Of a stretch of 64,000 nucleotides of DNA, positions 27,086 through 34,568 are shown piece after piece (position 1 is the first letter of the stretch; each line of letters opens with the position of its first letter). Location of the stretch: NCBI RefSeq assembly GCF_000745345.1, contig NZ_JQNR01000004.1, positions 124,001 to 188,000 of the forward strand, read 5' to 3'. Made by a program: the position numbers and the translations under genes. Source of the DNA: Actinacidiphila yeochonensis CN732 (GTDB lineage Bacteria > Actinomycetota > Actinomycetes > Streptomycetales > Streptomycetaceae). The notes beneath the pieces were generated by a model. It ran no database searches. It was given only the letters and a program-made list of their open reading frames with translations, and was not told the DNA's origin.

Positions 27086-27619
27086 TCAGCGGATCTTGTA
27101 CTCGTCGTGCGGGGTGGCGCGGTCCCAGACGGCTTCGAACGCGGTCACGCACTGCTGCACTACGGGCGGGTCGGTCACCAGCTCCATGTCGGGGTCGGCC
27201 CAGTTGCCGTCGCCGGTGAAGTGGTTGAACACGACCTTCTCGTTGTCGAAGATCCACAGGTCGGCGGCGGGGACCAGCAGCGTCGCAGCTTGATGACGGG
27301 GCAGCCATCGCACCTGCTCGCCGGCGGCCACGTTGATGCCTGTGCCCGCGTGCTCGTAGCGGATGTAGTCGGTGGTCGGTTCGCTGACGATCCGGGCTCG
27401 GCGGACGGAGACGCCGCGGGCTCGGGTCCGGGTGATCAGGCCGACCCACGGGGCCCAGTAGTCCGAGACGGGGTCGACGTCGCGGTGCCCGGTGGCCCTC
27501 CAGCGCTCGAAGTCGGTGGCTTCGTCGCCGACGGCGTACTGGTCACGCATCTCCAGGTGCACGGCCGACGTCTGGGCCGACTCCAGCAGGCCCGTGAAGT
27601 CCAGTTCGCTCGGCAGCAT
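27086..27619 (-). CDS. DUF6879 family protein
   Basis: 177 residues, typical of DUF6879, with an N-terminal FTGLLESAQTSAVHLEMRDQ and conserved WRATG, YWAPWVGLITRTRARGVSV, and WLPRHQAATLLVPAADLWIF segments. The family is found next to Scr1-type XRE regulators in Streptomyces and its biochemical role is unknown. ATG 27619 opens the frame and the XRE gene follows after 25 bp, so they form one operon. Together they are bracketed by the two 218-bp direct repeats, as a discrete cassette would be. Confidence 0.85.
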   Translation of the reverse strand: MLPSELDFTGLLESAQTSAVHLEMRDQYAVGDEATDFERWRATGHRDVDPVSDYWAPWVGLITRTRARGVSVRRARIVSEPTTDYIRYEHAGTGINVAAGEQVRWLPRHQAATLLVPAADLWIFDNEKVVFNHFTGDGNWADPDMELVTDPPVVQQCVTAFEAVWDRATPHDEYKIR

Positions 27620-27753
27620 CGCACGCCTTTCGCAGGATCGGGATCATGTGCAGGGGGATTCGGATGACCGTCTCGTGGTCAGGGATGCCCGTCGCGTGGC
27701 CAGGGGCGGTATGGGCGATGCACTGCTGACGGGTGGGGTCGTCGGCGGTGTAG

Positions 27754-27842
27754 TGCTGAAGCCCCAGCCGCTGGGCGGCCCGCGTGAAGCTCAGCGTCTG
27801 CGCGACGGCGAGGAACGTCCGCAGCTGCACCGGTTCGAACAC
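27754..27842 (-). pseudogene. LysR N-terminal fragment (duplicated)
   Basis: Identical to codons 1-29 of the LysR gene (MFEPVQLRTFLAVAQTLSFT onward, ending at LGLQ), after which the frame runs into unrelated sequence. It comprises half a helix-turn-helix, so it cannot be functional. It was created by the same event that produced the direct repeats. Confidence 0.85.
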
Positions 27843-27970
27843 CCCACCAGCTTAGGCCGCCCCCGGAACCCGAGCCCGTTCCGTACGCGGCCCGAGTCAC
27901 GGGACTCGAACCCGCGGCACCCGCCGTCGGGGGGCTTCGGCATAGCCCGCCCGGGATCAGCGCAGCGCCT
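27754..27970. repeat. direct repeat, copy 2 (217 bp)
   Basis: Second copy of 26005-26222, offset by about 1749 bp and in the same orientation. It differs by one A/G substitution (the tRNA-like stem here is GCGGG) and one fewer G in a run. Flanking bases differ at both ends, so the boundaries are sharp: left edge at 27754, right edge at 27970. Confidence 0.95.
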
Positions 27971-28080
27971 GCGGGCCCAGCCTCGGTCGCGGCATACCAC
28001 AGGCGGACGTCCTTCGCCGAGGGACCTGTCTGGCCGTTCTCGATGGGGGAGGTGGACCGCACGGGCCTGACGGGGCCGAG
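27971..28080 (-). pseudogene. XRE regulator remnant
   Basis: Immediately beyond copy 2 the minus strand encodes SPIENGQTGPSAKDVRLWYA, which parallels the XRE segment VENARTPPSPTDIRLWCRA. It is a different paralogue, joined out of frame to the 3' end of the duplicated XRE tail. No start or C-terminal domain is present. Confidence 0.6.
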
Positions 28081-28138
28081 CGGCGTGGTGTACGCACCCG
28101 GCCGCTACCTGGAGCGCACAACCCACCTCGCTGCCCGG

Positions 28139-29488
28139 CTATGCCGCCGCGCCCTTGCGGGCCGCCACCTCGCGCGCCCGCTGCTGCAAGCTGCGGACCA
28201 CGTGGGACGTGCGGTGGGGGCGGATGCGGGTGCGCATCGTGTCGAAGTGCTCGTCGCCTCGGGACGACGAGACCTGCTCGTAGTCGTCCAGGAAGCGACC
28301 CCAGGTGGCGCAGGCGGCGTCGAGGTGGCCGAGTTCCAGCTGGCGTTGGGCGAGGAGGCCGTTGGCGTGGACGCGGCCCTGGCGCTCCGAGGGGGGCTGG
28401 GTACGGAGGCAGTCCTGCATGGCCTTGACCGAGCCGGGGAGGTCGCCGAGGTGGTAGAGGACCGTGCTGGTGTGGAAGAGGAAGGCGGAGGTGTCGTAGC
28501 CGCCCACCGCGTCCTTGCGGGAGTCGGCCCTGGACAGAGCCGCTTCGGTCTCGGTGAGCCGCGACAGTGCTTGGGCCCGGTCGCCGGTCATCGCGGCCGA
28601 GGCCGCCTGCTGGCCGGCTAGGAAGGCGTGGAGCCGGGGGCCCGCCTTGGGGGAGGCTTCGGCGGCGGCGTCGGCGAGCTGGAGCGCCTTGGCGCCGTAG
28701 CCGAGATTTCCTGCCTGCAGGCTCATCCCGCGCAGCGTTCGGCAGTAGGTGAGGTGGTCCTCGGCGGCCCCGGCCAGCTTCAGTGCCTTGACGTAGTAGC
28801 GCTGTCCGAGGCCGTGCTCCCGTTCGTACATCGCCATCCAGCCGGTCAGGTACACCAGGTCGGACGCGGCGGAGAGCATCGCCGAGCGCTGGGCCTCACT
28901 CGCGTCGGCGCGCAGGTACGGGGAGACCGTGTTCACCAGGAAGGCCGCGGCCATGGGCCGGGCGTGGCCGCCGCCGAAGACATCGAGGATGTCCGCGATG
29001 CGCTCGGTCATGGAGCGGACGATCTCTACCTCGCCGTTCCCGATACGTGAGGTCGCCCTCGCCGGGACGGCCACGCTCGCACCGGCGAGGTCCGGGAACC
29101 CCGGCACGGCCAGTGCCGCGGAGTACAGAGCCGTCGTGAGTACGCCTCTACGGGAAGGGTCCATGTCTGCCTTTCCGAGTTCGAGGAGGTCGTCAACAGT
29201 CTCGCCCCCCTCGACGGCCGCCGGAGCGCCGGTACGCGCCAATCCCGCTTCCTGAAGGGTCACCGGCCGCTTCAGCCGCCGCGCGAACACCTCCACGATC
29301 ACCGGACGGACGCGGGCGCGCGGCATCGTCCCGCTCAGCCAGTGGCTCACCGCGCTCTGGTCGTAGTGCAGCGCCATACCGGCTTCCTGACCAGCGCGGT
29401 TGACCGCGAGAGCGCACTGTGTCCGTGACCAGTCCGCCTCATCGAGCAGCGCGGCGAGACCGGCGTTGCGCGGAGCGTGGTGGTTCAT
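28139..29488 (-). CDS. NsdA-like regulator with C-terminal tetratricopeptide-like repeats
   Basis: 449 residues. The N-terminal ~75 residues look like an HTH of the NsdA type (LHYDQSAVSHWLSGTMPRAR, LKRPVTLQEAGLA), then DPSRRGVLTTALYSAALAVP, and a helical repeat region from ~170 on (YLTGWMAMYEREHGLGQRYY, LRGMSLQAGNLGYGAKALQL, STVLYHLGDLPGSVKAMQDC). This matches Streptomyces proteins that affect differentiation and antibiotic production, of which NsdA is the known case. ATG 29488 has AGGAG nine bases upstream. It is divergent from an RsbW-like ATPase. DNA binding and target are not shown; NsdA similarity is architectural and from memory. Confidence 0.75.
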   Translation of the reverse strand: MNHHAPRNAGLAALLDEADWSRTQCALAVNRAGQEAGMALHYDQSAVSHWLSGTMPRARVRPVIVEVFARRLKRPVTLQEAGLARTGAPAAVEGGETVDDLLELGKADMDPSRRGVLTTALYSAALAVPGFPDLAGASVAVPARATSRIGNGEVEIVRSMTERIADILDVFGGGHARPMAAAFLVNTVSPYLRADASEAQRSAMLSAASDLVYLTGWMAMYEREHGLGQRYYVKALKLAGAAEDHLTYCRTLRGMSLQAGNLGYGAKALQLADAAAEASPKAGPRLHAFLAGQQAASAAMTGDRAQALSRLTETEAALSRADSRKDAVGGYDTSAFLFHTSTVLYHLGDLPGSVKAMQDCLRTQPPSERQGRVHANGLLAQRQLELGHLDAACATWGRFLDDYEQVSSSRGDEHFDTMRTRIRPHRTSHVVRSLQQRAREVAARKGAAA

Positions 29489-29575
29489 CCCTGTCAACTC
29501 CTGGACGGCACAGCCTGCTTCATGACTTTCATGGACTCCCCCTCGCTCCACGGTACCGCTCAGCGTGTTCGCACG

Positions 29576-29594
29576 GTTGCGTAGTGCGTGCAAC
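29576..29594. promoter_or_regulatory. inverted repeat between NsdA-like and RsbW-like genes
   Basis: GTTGC (29576-29580) and GCAAC (29590-29594) flank nine bases in the 167-bp divergent gap. It may be a regulator site for both genes; evidence is limited to symmetry and position. Confidence 0.3.
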
Positions 29595-29655
29595 AAGCAA
29601 GCCGCGAGACGCTTATGGCTGGCCGCCCGTCTCGCACGAACGAGGAGGTACGACC

Positions 29656-30252
29656 ATGACACTCGGTGATGGCCCGCTGATCAGCAGCCTGGATCTCACC
29701 CCCGAGCTGTCCTCGGTCCGGGAAGCCCGCCGCTACGTGACCGCCACGCTCCAGGATTGGCAGGTTCCGACCGCGACCGCCGAGGATGCCGTCACGATCG
29801 TCTCCGAGCTGGTCGCAAACGCGGTCAGGCACGCGGAACCGGCGTCCGCGGTGGCGTCGACGGCCAAGAGCCCCGAGGTCGCCGCCTGCACCGTGGTGCT
29901 TGAACTCCGGACCGACAGCGTGTGCGTCTTCGTCTGCGACCAGGACCGCCGACCGCCGGTGCTCCAACACCCTTCGCTCGAAGCCGAGGGCGGACGTGGT
30001 CTCCGACTGGTCGACGAGCTGAGCGAATCCTGGGGGTACGTCCCCAGGGGCCACGCCCCGGGGAAAACGGTCTGGGCCGAGGTCGTGTTCAGCGAGCACC
30101 TGGAGCCGCCGCGCTCGGGCGCCCTCGGCCGACTCCGGCCGTCTCCGGAGCGGCTGATCCGGGGAGGCCGGAGCTGCGACTCCGCCGGGGAACCGGGAGA
30201 TGCCGTGCACCCGCCTCGGTCGGTCCAAGCGCTCCCGGAGTCCGCGCGATGA
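29656..30252 (+). CDS. RsbW-like ATP-binding protein (HATPase, putative anti-sigma factor)
   Basis: Serine-kinase/anti-sigma-type GHKL ATPase of 198 residues. The N-box is IVSELVANAVRHAEPASAVA, with the G1/G2 region VFVCDQDRRPPVLQ and EGGRGLRLVDELSESWGY. ATG 29656 is preceded by an ideal AGGAGG at 29643-29648. The extra ~50-residue Arg/Pro-rich C-terminus is unusual for this family. The 3' end overlaps the next gene (ATGA). In Streptomyces, dozens of such proteins exist and most have no assigned sigma factor; none is encoded next to it. Confidence 0.88.
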   Translation: MTLGDGPLISSLDLTPELSSVREARRYVTATLQDWQVPTATAEDAVTIVSELVANAVRHAEPASAVASTAKSPEVAACTVVLELRTDSVCVFVCDQDRRPPVLQHPSLEAEGGRGLRLVDELSESWGYVPRGHAPGKTVWAEVVFSEHLEPPRSGALGRLRPSPERLIRGGRSCDSAGEPGDAVHPPRSVQALPESAR

Positions 30253-30605
30253 CCCGCACCCACGCCCTTGGCTTGGTTTGCGGAGCGACCGCATGCTTGC
30301 CCACCTCCTTGGCCGTGAGAGCAGCCGTCATGGCGGCGCCCCACGGAAGCGTGCAGATCGAGGACGTGGAGCGGCAACTGCGCTGCGGCCTTCAGTCACA
30401 CGAATCCAGCGAGCACTGCGCGTTCGTGGTGGAGCTGGACGGTGCCGACGCAGGCGCTGTCTGGACTCGCTGGACGGATGGGACCTGCCCTTCGGCCCTG
30501 ATGGTGCTCCCTGATTGCGCCGCCACCGACAAGGCGTCGCGGGAGCCGTGCGGCGAGTTCGGGGGGCACCCCGGCGGACACACGTACCAACTCGTTGACG
30601 AGTAG
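30249..30605 (+). CDS. hypothetical protein, RsbW-like operon partner
   Basis: 118 residues, ATGA-overlapping the upstream ATPase gene, hence co-translated. I recognise no enzyme motif. The segment SSEHCAFVVELDGADAGAVW and the ending PCGEFGGHPGGHTYQL resemble a Streptomyces family of small proteins with conserved Cys/His pairs (CGLQSHESSEHC, SPCxEFxxHPGxH-like), which might bind a metal. The N-terminus (GLVCGATACLPTSLAV) is hydrophobic but not a clear signal peptide. Function unknown; location suggests a role with the ATPase. Confidence 0.75.
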   Translation: MTRTHALGLVCGATACLPTSLAVRAAVMAAPHGSVQIEDVERQLRCGLQSHESSEHCAFVVELDGADAGAVWTRWTDGTCPSALMVLPDCAATDKASREPCGEFGGHPGGHTYQLVDE

Positions 30606-30615
30606 CGGCACGACG

Positions 30616-30667
30616 ACCGCCAGGCAGGATTCGAACCTGCGACACCGGCTTGAGGAGAGCCGTGCTC
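30616..30667 (-). pseudogene. tRNA-Arg(CCT)-like 3' remnant
   Basis: Minus-strand sequence from GAGCA to the end: anticodon stem CGGCT/AGCCG with loop CTCCTCA (anticodon CCT), variable loop GTGTC, T-arm GCAGG-TTCGAAT-CCTGC, and a 3' acceptor half CTGGCGG. The 5' half and D-arm do not complete a cloverleaf and base 37 is C, so it is not functional. Loss of the 5' half with retention of the 3' half is what integration at a tRNA gene leaves behind. It marks the right side of the accessory segment. Confidence 0.6.
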
Positions 30668-30766
30668 CGTCCGGGCGGCTCTCGGCGGGGTGGGGGCTCC
30701 AGGCGCCTGCCCATGGCCCGCCTGTGCGCGGCGCCCGGCTCGGGAGGGTGGTTATCGTGATTCGTG

Positions 30767-31954
30767 ATGGCAGTGAGTGGGGCCAGCGGGGTTCCTGATG
30801 GGGCGGGTGGCGGGCAGGCTGGGCGGGTGCTTCGTTCCGTCCTGCGCCGGCTCCCGGTCGATCCGTACATCGCCGCCCTGCTGGGCACCGTGCTCCTCGC
30901 CGCGGTGCTGCCCGCCACGGGCGGGGGCGCGCAGGTGGCGGACGACGCCGCGAACACCGCCGTGGGCCTGCTGTTCTTCCTCTACGGCAGCCGGCTGTCC
31001 ACCCGCGAGGCGATGGACGGGCTGCGCCACTGGCGGCTGCACCTGACCGTCCTGGCCGCGACCTTCGTGGTGTTCCCGCTGCTCGGCCTGGCGGCCCGCG
31101 GGCTGGTGCCGTACGTGCTCTCGCCCGCGCTGTATCCCGGCTTCCTCTTCCTGTGCCTGCTGCCGTCGACCATCCAGTCGTCGATCGCCTTCACCTCCAT
31201 CGCCCGCGGCAACGTCGCCGCCGCGATCTGCGCGGGGTCGTTCTCCAGCATCGTCGGGATCGTCCTGACCCCCCTCCTGGCGGCGGGGCTGATCGGCGGC
31301 AGCGCCTCCATCAGCGGGCACGCCGTCACCGGGATCGCGCTCCAACTGCTCGCCCCGTTCCTGGCCGGGCAGCTGCTGCGCCGCTGGACGGCGCCCTTCC
31401 TCACCCGCCACCGCAAGGCGCTCGGGCTGGTCGACCGCGGCTCGATACTGCTCGTCGTCTACTCCGCGTTCAGCGCCGGCATGGCGGAGGGGATCTGGCA
31501 CCAGGTCCCGGTGGGGCGGCTGCTCGAACTGCTCGCCGCCGAGGCGGTGCTGCTCACGCTGATGCTCACCGCCACCAGCAGGGGCGCACGCGTCCTCGGC
31601 TTCTCCCGCGAGGACCGCATCACCATCGTCTTCGCCGGCTCCAAGAAGAGCCTCGCCTCCGGTCTGCCCATGGCCACCGTCCTCTTCGGCGCCCACGCGG
31701 GCCTGGCCGTGCTGCCGCTGATGCTCTTCCACCAGATGCAGCTGATGGTCTGCGCGGTGATAGCGAAACGGTGGGCGGGGCGGCCGGACACTCCAGTACG
31801 GTCGGCCGATGAACGACCCGGCGACCTCCCCGAGCCCGACCTCCCCGGCCGCGACAGCCCCGGCTACGGCGGCCCCGCCCCGGAACTCCCCGGCCGGACC
31901 GCCGCCGCGGGACCCGGGCAGCGACCTGCGGCCTCCGGAGGCCGAGAACGGTGA
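30767..31954 (+). CDS. bile acid:sodium symporter family protein (SBF-like)
   Basis: Integral membrane transporter of 395 residues with about ten hydrophobic segments, for example YIAALLGTVLLAAVLP, NTAVGLLFFLYGSRLS, LCLLPSTIQSSIAFTSIARG and IVFAGSKKSLASGLPMATVL. The paired re-entrant motifs typical of the SBF/BASS fold are visible in the last two. Starts at 30764, 30767 and 30827 are in frame; I keep ATG 30767. The final ~50 residues are Pro/Gly-rich and read through the start of the next gene (146-bp overlap), so the functional domain probably ends near 31790. Substrate unknown. Confidence 0.88.
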   Translation: MAVSGASGVPDGAGGGQAGRVLRSVLRRLPVDPYIAALLGTVLLAAVLPATGGGAQVADDAANTAVGLLFFLYGSRLSTREAMDGLRHWRLHLTVLAATFVVFPLLGLAARGLVPYVLSPALYPGFLFLCLLPSTIQSSIAFTSIARGNVAAAICAGSFSSIVGIVLTPLLAAGLIGGSASISGHAVTGIALQLLAPFLAGQLLRRWTAPFLTRHRKALGLVDRGSILLVVYSAFSAGMAEGIWHQVPVGRLLELLAAEAVLLTLMLTATSRGARVLGFSREDRITIVFAGSKKSLASGLPMATVLFGAHAGLAVLPLMLFHQMQLMVCAVIAKRWAGRPDTPVRSADERPGDLPEPDLPGRDSPGYGGPAPELPGRTAAAGPGQRPAASGGRER

Positions 31955-32402
31955 GAAGGCCACCCTCCTCAGCTTCCTCGGCTACCTGCGCGAAGCGCTG
32001 GTCCGCAAGGTCGAGGGCATGCCGGACACCGCCGCCCGCACCCCCGGCGTGGAGTCCGGCACCAGCCTGACCGGCCTGCTGCGCCACCTCGCCGCCGTCG
32101 AGCTGAACTGGTTCGTGTGGTCCTACGAGGGCACCGGTACCGAGCCCCTGGACGACGCCGTGGCCGCCGGCCCCGCCGACACCGTGGCCGAGGCCGTCGC
32201 CGCGTACCGGGCCGCGGTGCGCCGCGCCGACGCGGTCGTCGACGCCTGCGACGACCTCGCTCGGCCGGGGGCCCGCTCACTGCGCGAGACCGCCCCGCCG
32301 TCCATGCGCTGGGTACTCGTCCACATGATCGAGGAGACCGCACGGCACGCCGGCCACGCCGACATCCTGCGCGAGCTGTACGACGGCGCCGTCGGACGCT
32401 GA
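31809..32402 (+). CDS. DinB/DUF664 family protein
   Basis: 197 residues with a four-helix-bundle DinB-like domain from residue ~50: LLSFLGYLREALVRKVEGMP, SLTGLLRHLAAVELNWFVW, and the closing SMRWVLVHMIEETARHAGHA, DILRELYDG. Three metal-binding His (here H76, H-MI and H-AGHAD region) are in the usual places. The first 45 residues are Pro/Ala-rich and overlap the upstream SBF gene by 146 bp, which is long for real genes. The true start may be later, but no other start codon with a ribosome site is visible. Roles in the family include mycothiol/bacillithiol transfer and stress response. Confidence 0.8.
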   Translation: MNDPATSPSPTSPAATAPATAAPPRNSPAGPPPRDPGSDLRPPEAENGEKATLLSFLGYLREALVRKVEGMPDTAARTPGVESGTSLTGLLRHLAAVELNWFVWSYEGTGTEPLDDAVAAGPADTVAEAVAAYRAAVRRADAVVDACDDLARPGARSLRETAPPSMRWVLVHMIEETARHAGHADILRELYDGAVGR

Positions 32403-32464
32403 CCTCGGACCCAGCCGGTCGGGCCGGTCGGGCCGGCTGAGATGTCCTTGATCCCCCGCCCTCC

Positions 32465-33310
32465 TCAGCGGGCCGGGGACGGCTCCAGCGCGATCCGCTC
32501 CTCGCCCGCGTACACGTTCATCGAACTGCCGCGCAGGAAGCCCACCAGCGTCAGGCCGGTCTCCTGCGCCAGGTCGACGGCGAGGGAGGAGGGCGCGGAG
32601 ACCGCCGCCAGCACCGGGACGCCCGCCATCACCGCCTTCTGCGCCAGCTCGAAGGAGGCCCGCCCGGAGACCATGAGCACCGTGTCCGCCAGCGGCAGCC
32701 GGTCCTCCCGCAGGGCCCGACCGACCAGCTTGTCCACGGCGTTGTGCCGCCCGACGTCCTCGCGGACGTCCACCAGCTCCCCGTCCTCGGAGAACAGTGC
32801 CGCCGCGTGCAGCCCCCCGGTCCGCTCGAAGACGGCCTGGGCCGCCCGCAGCCGGTCCGGCAGCACGCTCAGCAGACCAGGGGTCAGGCGCGGGCGCGCC
32901 GGGTCCGGCGGCGGCATCCGGGTCGCGGTGCGCACCGCGTCCAGGCCGGCCTTGCCGCACAGGCCGCACGAGGACGTCGTGTAGACGTTCCGCTCCAGCG
33001 TGATGGCGGGCATCGGCACGCCCGGGGCCAGCGCCACGTCCACCACGTTGTAGGTGTTCGAGCCGTCGGCGGTGGCGCCCGCGCAGTACACGACGCTCAC
33101 CACCTCCTCGGCCCGGGCCACCACGCCCTCGCTGACCAGGAAGCCCACCGCGAGGTCGAAGTCGTCGCCGGGGGTGCGCATGGTGATCGCCAGAGGGCGG
33201 CCGTTGAGCCGGATCTCCAACGGCTCCTCGGCCACCAGCGTGTCCGCCCGGTGCCCCGCCACGCCGTCCCGTATCCGCAGCACCCGGCGCCGCTCGGTGA
33301 CCCGTCCCAT
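32465..33310 (-). CDS. fdhD: formate dehydrogenase accessory sulfurtransferase FdhD
   Basis: 281 residues. FdhD carries sulfur from IscS-type desulfurases to the molybdenum cofactor of formate dehydrogenases. The active-site loop [13 protein letters not shown] with two Cys is present (residues ~115-130), along with [20 protein letters not shown] near the N-terminus, [14 protein letters not shown], and [18 protein letters not shown] and [14 protein letters not shown] in the C-terminal half. Start ATG 33310 matches the family. No formate dehydrogenase gene is in the window. Confidence 0.95.
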   Translation of the reverse strand: MGRVTERRRVLRIRDGVAGHRADTLVAEEPLEIRLNGRPLAITMRTPGDDFDLAVGFLVSEGVVARAEEVVSVVYCAGATADGSNTYNVVDVALAPGVPMPAITLERNVYTTSSCGLCGKAGLDAVRTATRMPPPDPARPRLTPGLLSVLPDRLRAAQAVFERTGGLHAAALFSEDGELVDVREDVGRHNAVDKLVGRALREDRLPLADTVLMVSGRASFELAQKAVMAGVPVLAAVSAPSSLAVDLAQETGLTLVGFLRGSSMNVYAGEERIALEPSPAR

Positions 33311-33579
33311 GCCCCACCCGCCCTGCTGTCAGCTCTGCCGCCGCCGATCGGAACCGTCTGCCGGAAAACCGCAGCCCGGTACCGCCCTGTCGCTCCAGGG
33401 TGTCACCACGCGCGGTGAGGGACGCCCCCGCCGCGCCCGGCCGTCCGATCGCCCGTTCGCGCACCCGTCCCACCAGGTGGAACGTCGATCGGAGCCACTC
33501 CGCCCGCCGTCCCGCATGCCATAGGGTGAACCTGGTAGCTCAGCGGACCACCGACGAACTCCCAGGATGGCAGACCGAC

Positions 33580-33933
33580 ATGACACAGCAGCCGACGCCG
33601 CCCGCCGAGGACCGCCTGGTCGGCAAGGAACAGGCCCTGGAGAAGCTGCGGGCCCTGCGCGGCAGCATCGACAACCTGGACGCCGCCCTGGTCCACCTGC
33701 TCGCGGAGCGTTTCAAGTGCACCCAGGAGGTCGGCGAGCTGAAGGCCGCGCACGACCTGCCGCCGGCGGACCCCGCCCGGGAGGCCGACCAGATCGCGCG
33801 CCTGCGCCGGCTTGCCACCGACGCCCGGCTGGACCCGGCCTTCGCCGAGAAGTTCCTCTCCTTCGTCATCGACGAGGTCGTCCGGCACCACCGCGCGATC
33901 GCCGCCCGCCAGGACGGCACCACCGCGTCCTGA
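33580..33933 (+). CDS. chorismate mutase (AroQ class)
   Basis: 117-residue all-helical chorismate mutase that converts chorismate to prephenate for phenylalanine and tyrosine synthesis. The AroQ pattern is clear: LRALRGSIDNLDAALVHLLA with the catalytic Arg and Asp, ERFKCTQEVGELKA with the Arg/Lys pair, and FLSFVIDEVVRHHRAIA. ATG 33580 fits; the frame is open further upstream (to 33400) without a ribosome site. It stands alone on the + strand and ends just before a strong hairpin. Confidence 0.92.
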   Translation: MTQQPTPPAEDRLVGKEQALEKLRALRGSIDNLDAALVHLLAERFKCTQEVGELKAAHDLPPADPAREADQIARLRRLATDARLDPAFAEKFLSFVIDEVVRHHRAIAARQDGTTAS

Positions 33934-33940
33934 TTCCGGC

Positions 33941-33982
33941 CCGGCCGGGCGGGGCGCGGCGCCCCGCGCCCCGCCCGGCCGG
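33941..33982. terminator. strong hairpin after chorismate mutase
   Basis: A perfect 19-bp inverted repeat (33941-33959 with 33964-33982) and a CGCC loop starts eight bases after the stop codon. It has no U tract but is among the most stable hairpins of the window. Confidence 0.8.
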
Positions 33983-34117
33983 CGGCGGGGAACCGCGGCT
34001 GGACGCCGGGTTGAACGGCAGGTGGAATCACCGGCGGAATCGCAGGTGAGAGACGCCTCGAATCCTTGGTATCGTTGTTCCTGTCACCGCGACGCACGCG
34101 CCGCGGCGACTCCACCG

Positions 34118-34205
34118 GTCCGGGTGGCGGAATGGCAGACGCGCTAGCTTGAGGTGCTAGTGCCCTTTATCGGGCGTGGGGGTTCAAGTCCCCCCTCGGA
34201 CACCA
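34118..34205 (+). tRNA. tRNA-Leu (anticodon GAG)
   Basis: Class II tRNA of 88 bases including an encoded CCA. Acceptor GTCCGGG pairs with CTCGGAC; the anticodon arm is CTAGC-TTGAGGT-GCTAG, giving GAG and reading CUC/CUU; the long variable arm is GCCC-TTTAT-GGGC-like; the T-arm is GGGGG-TTCAAGT-CCCCC. A10-bp terminator hairpin follows at 34210. It is the only transcription unit between chorismate mutase and the lipoprotein gene. Confidence 0.97.
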
Positions 34206-34568
34206 GCTGAAACCCCTGCTGAGCAGGGGTTTTCTGCTTTTCTGGGCTGCGGCCCGGCTGCCCGTCGACGGTGGTGGACGGACGGTCCGGCCAGGTGCTC
34301 TGCCGGCCGGCGCTCACGGCGAGCCCGAACCCACGGAAGCCGGACCGCCCCTCTCCTGCCGCCACCTCGGCGCCGCCTCCCGGCCGACCCGTGGCGTACG
34401 CCCGGATGCCCTGCGGTGCCTGAGGCTCCGGCCGTACGTCACGGGCGTTCTCCCTCCGTGTCACAGGCGTGTCCGGGTGGGCCGGTTCCGCAACCGTGCA
34501 GGTGGCGGTGGTGTCCGATGGGGTGAAAGGCCTGGCCGCACAGGCGGGCCCCTGGTGGAGGAGAAGCA
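34206..34568. other. 363-bp intergenic region after tRNA-Leu
   Basis: Starts with the tRNA terminator (34210-34240). The rest is GC-rich, shows no supported gene, and ends in the lipoprotein ribosome site (GGAGGAG near 34556). Confidence 0.6.
34210..34240 (+). terminator. rho-independent terminator of tRNA-Leu
   Basis: AAACCCCTGC-TGA-GCAGGGGTTT forms a 10-bp stem with a three-base loop, followed by a T-rich run (TCTGCTTTTC). It starts five bases after the tRNA CCA end. Confidence 0.9.

Larger units (their letters stand above)
27620..28138. other. 519-bp stretch of gene fragments between DUF6879 and the NsdA-like regulator
   Basis: Contains the LysR fragment, direct repeat copy 2 and the XRE remnant described separately. 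The remaining part, 27620-27753, shows no gene; it includes the upstream region of the DUF6879 operon. Confidence 0.6.

Noticed and set aside
26209..27619. Toxin-antitoxin system in the XRE/DUF6879 pair
   Set aside because: The name Scr1 antitoxin-like is only a family label; no toxin domain or activity can be seen.
30616..30667. Functional tRNA-Arg(CCT)
   Set aside because: The D-arm and acceptor 5' strand cannot be formed and base 37 is C.
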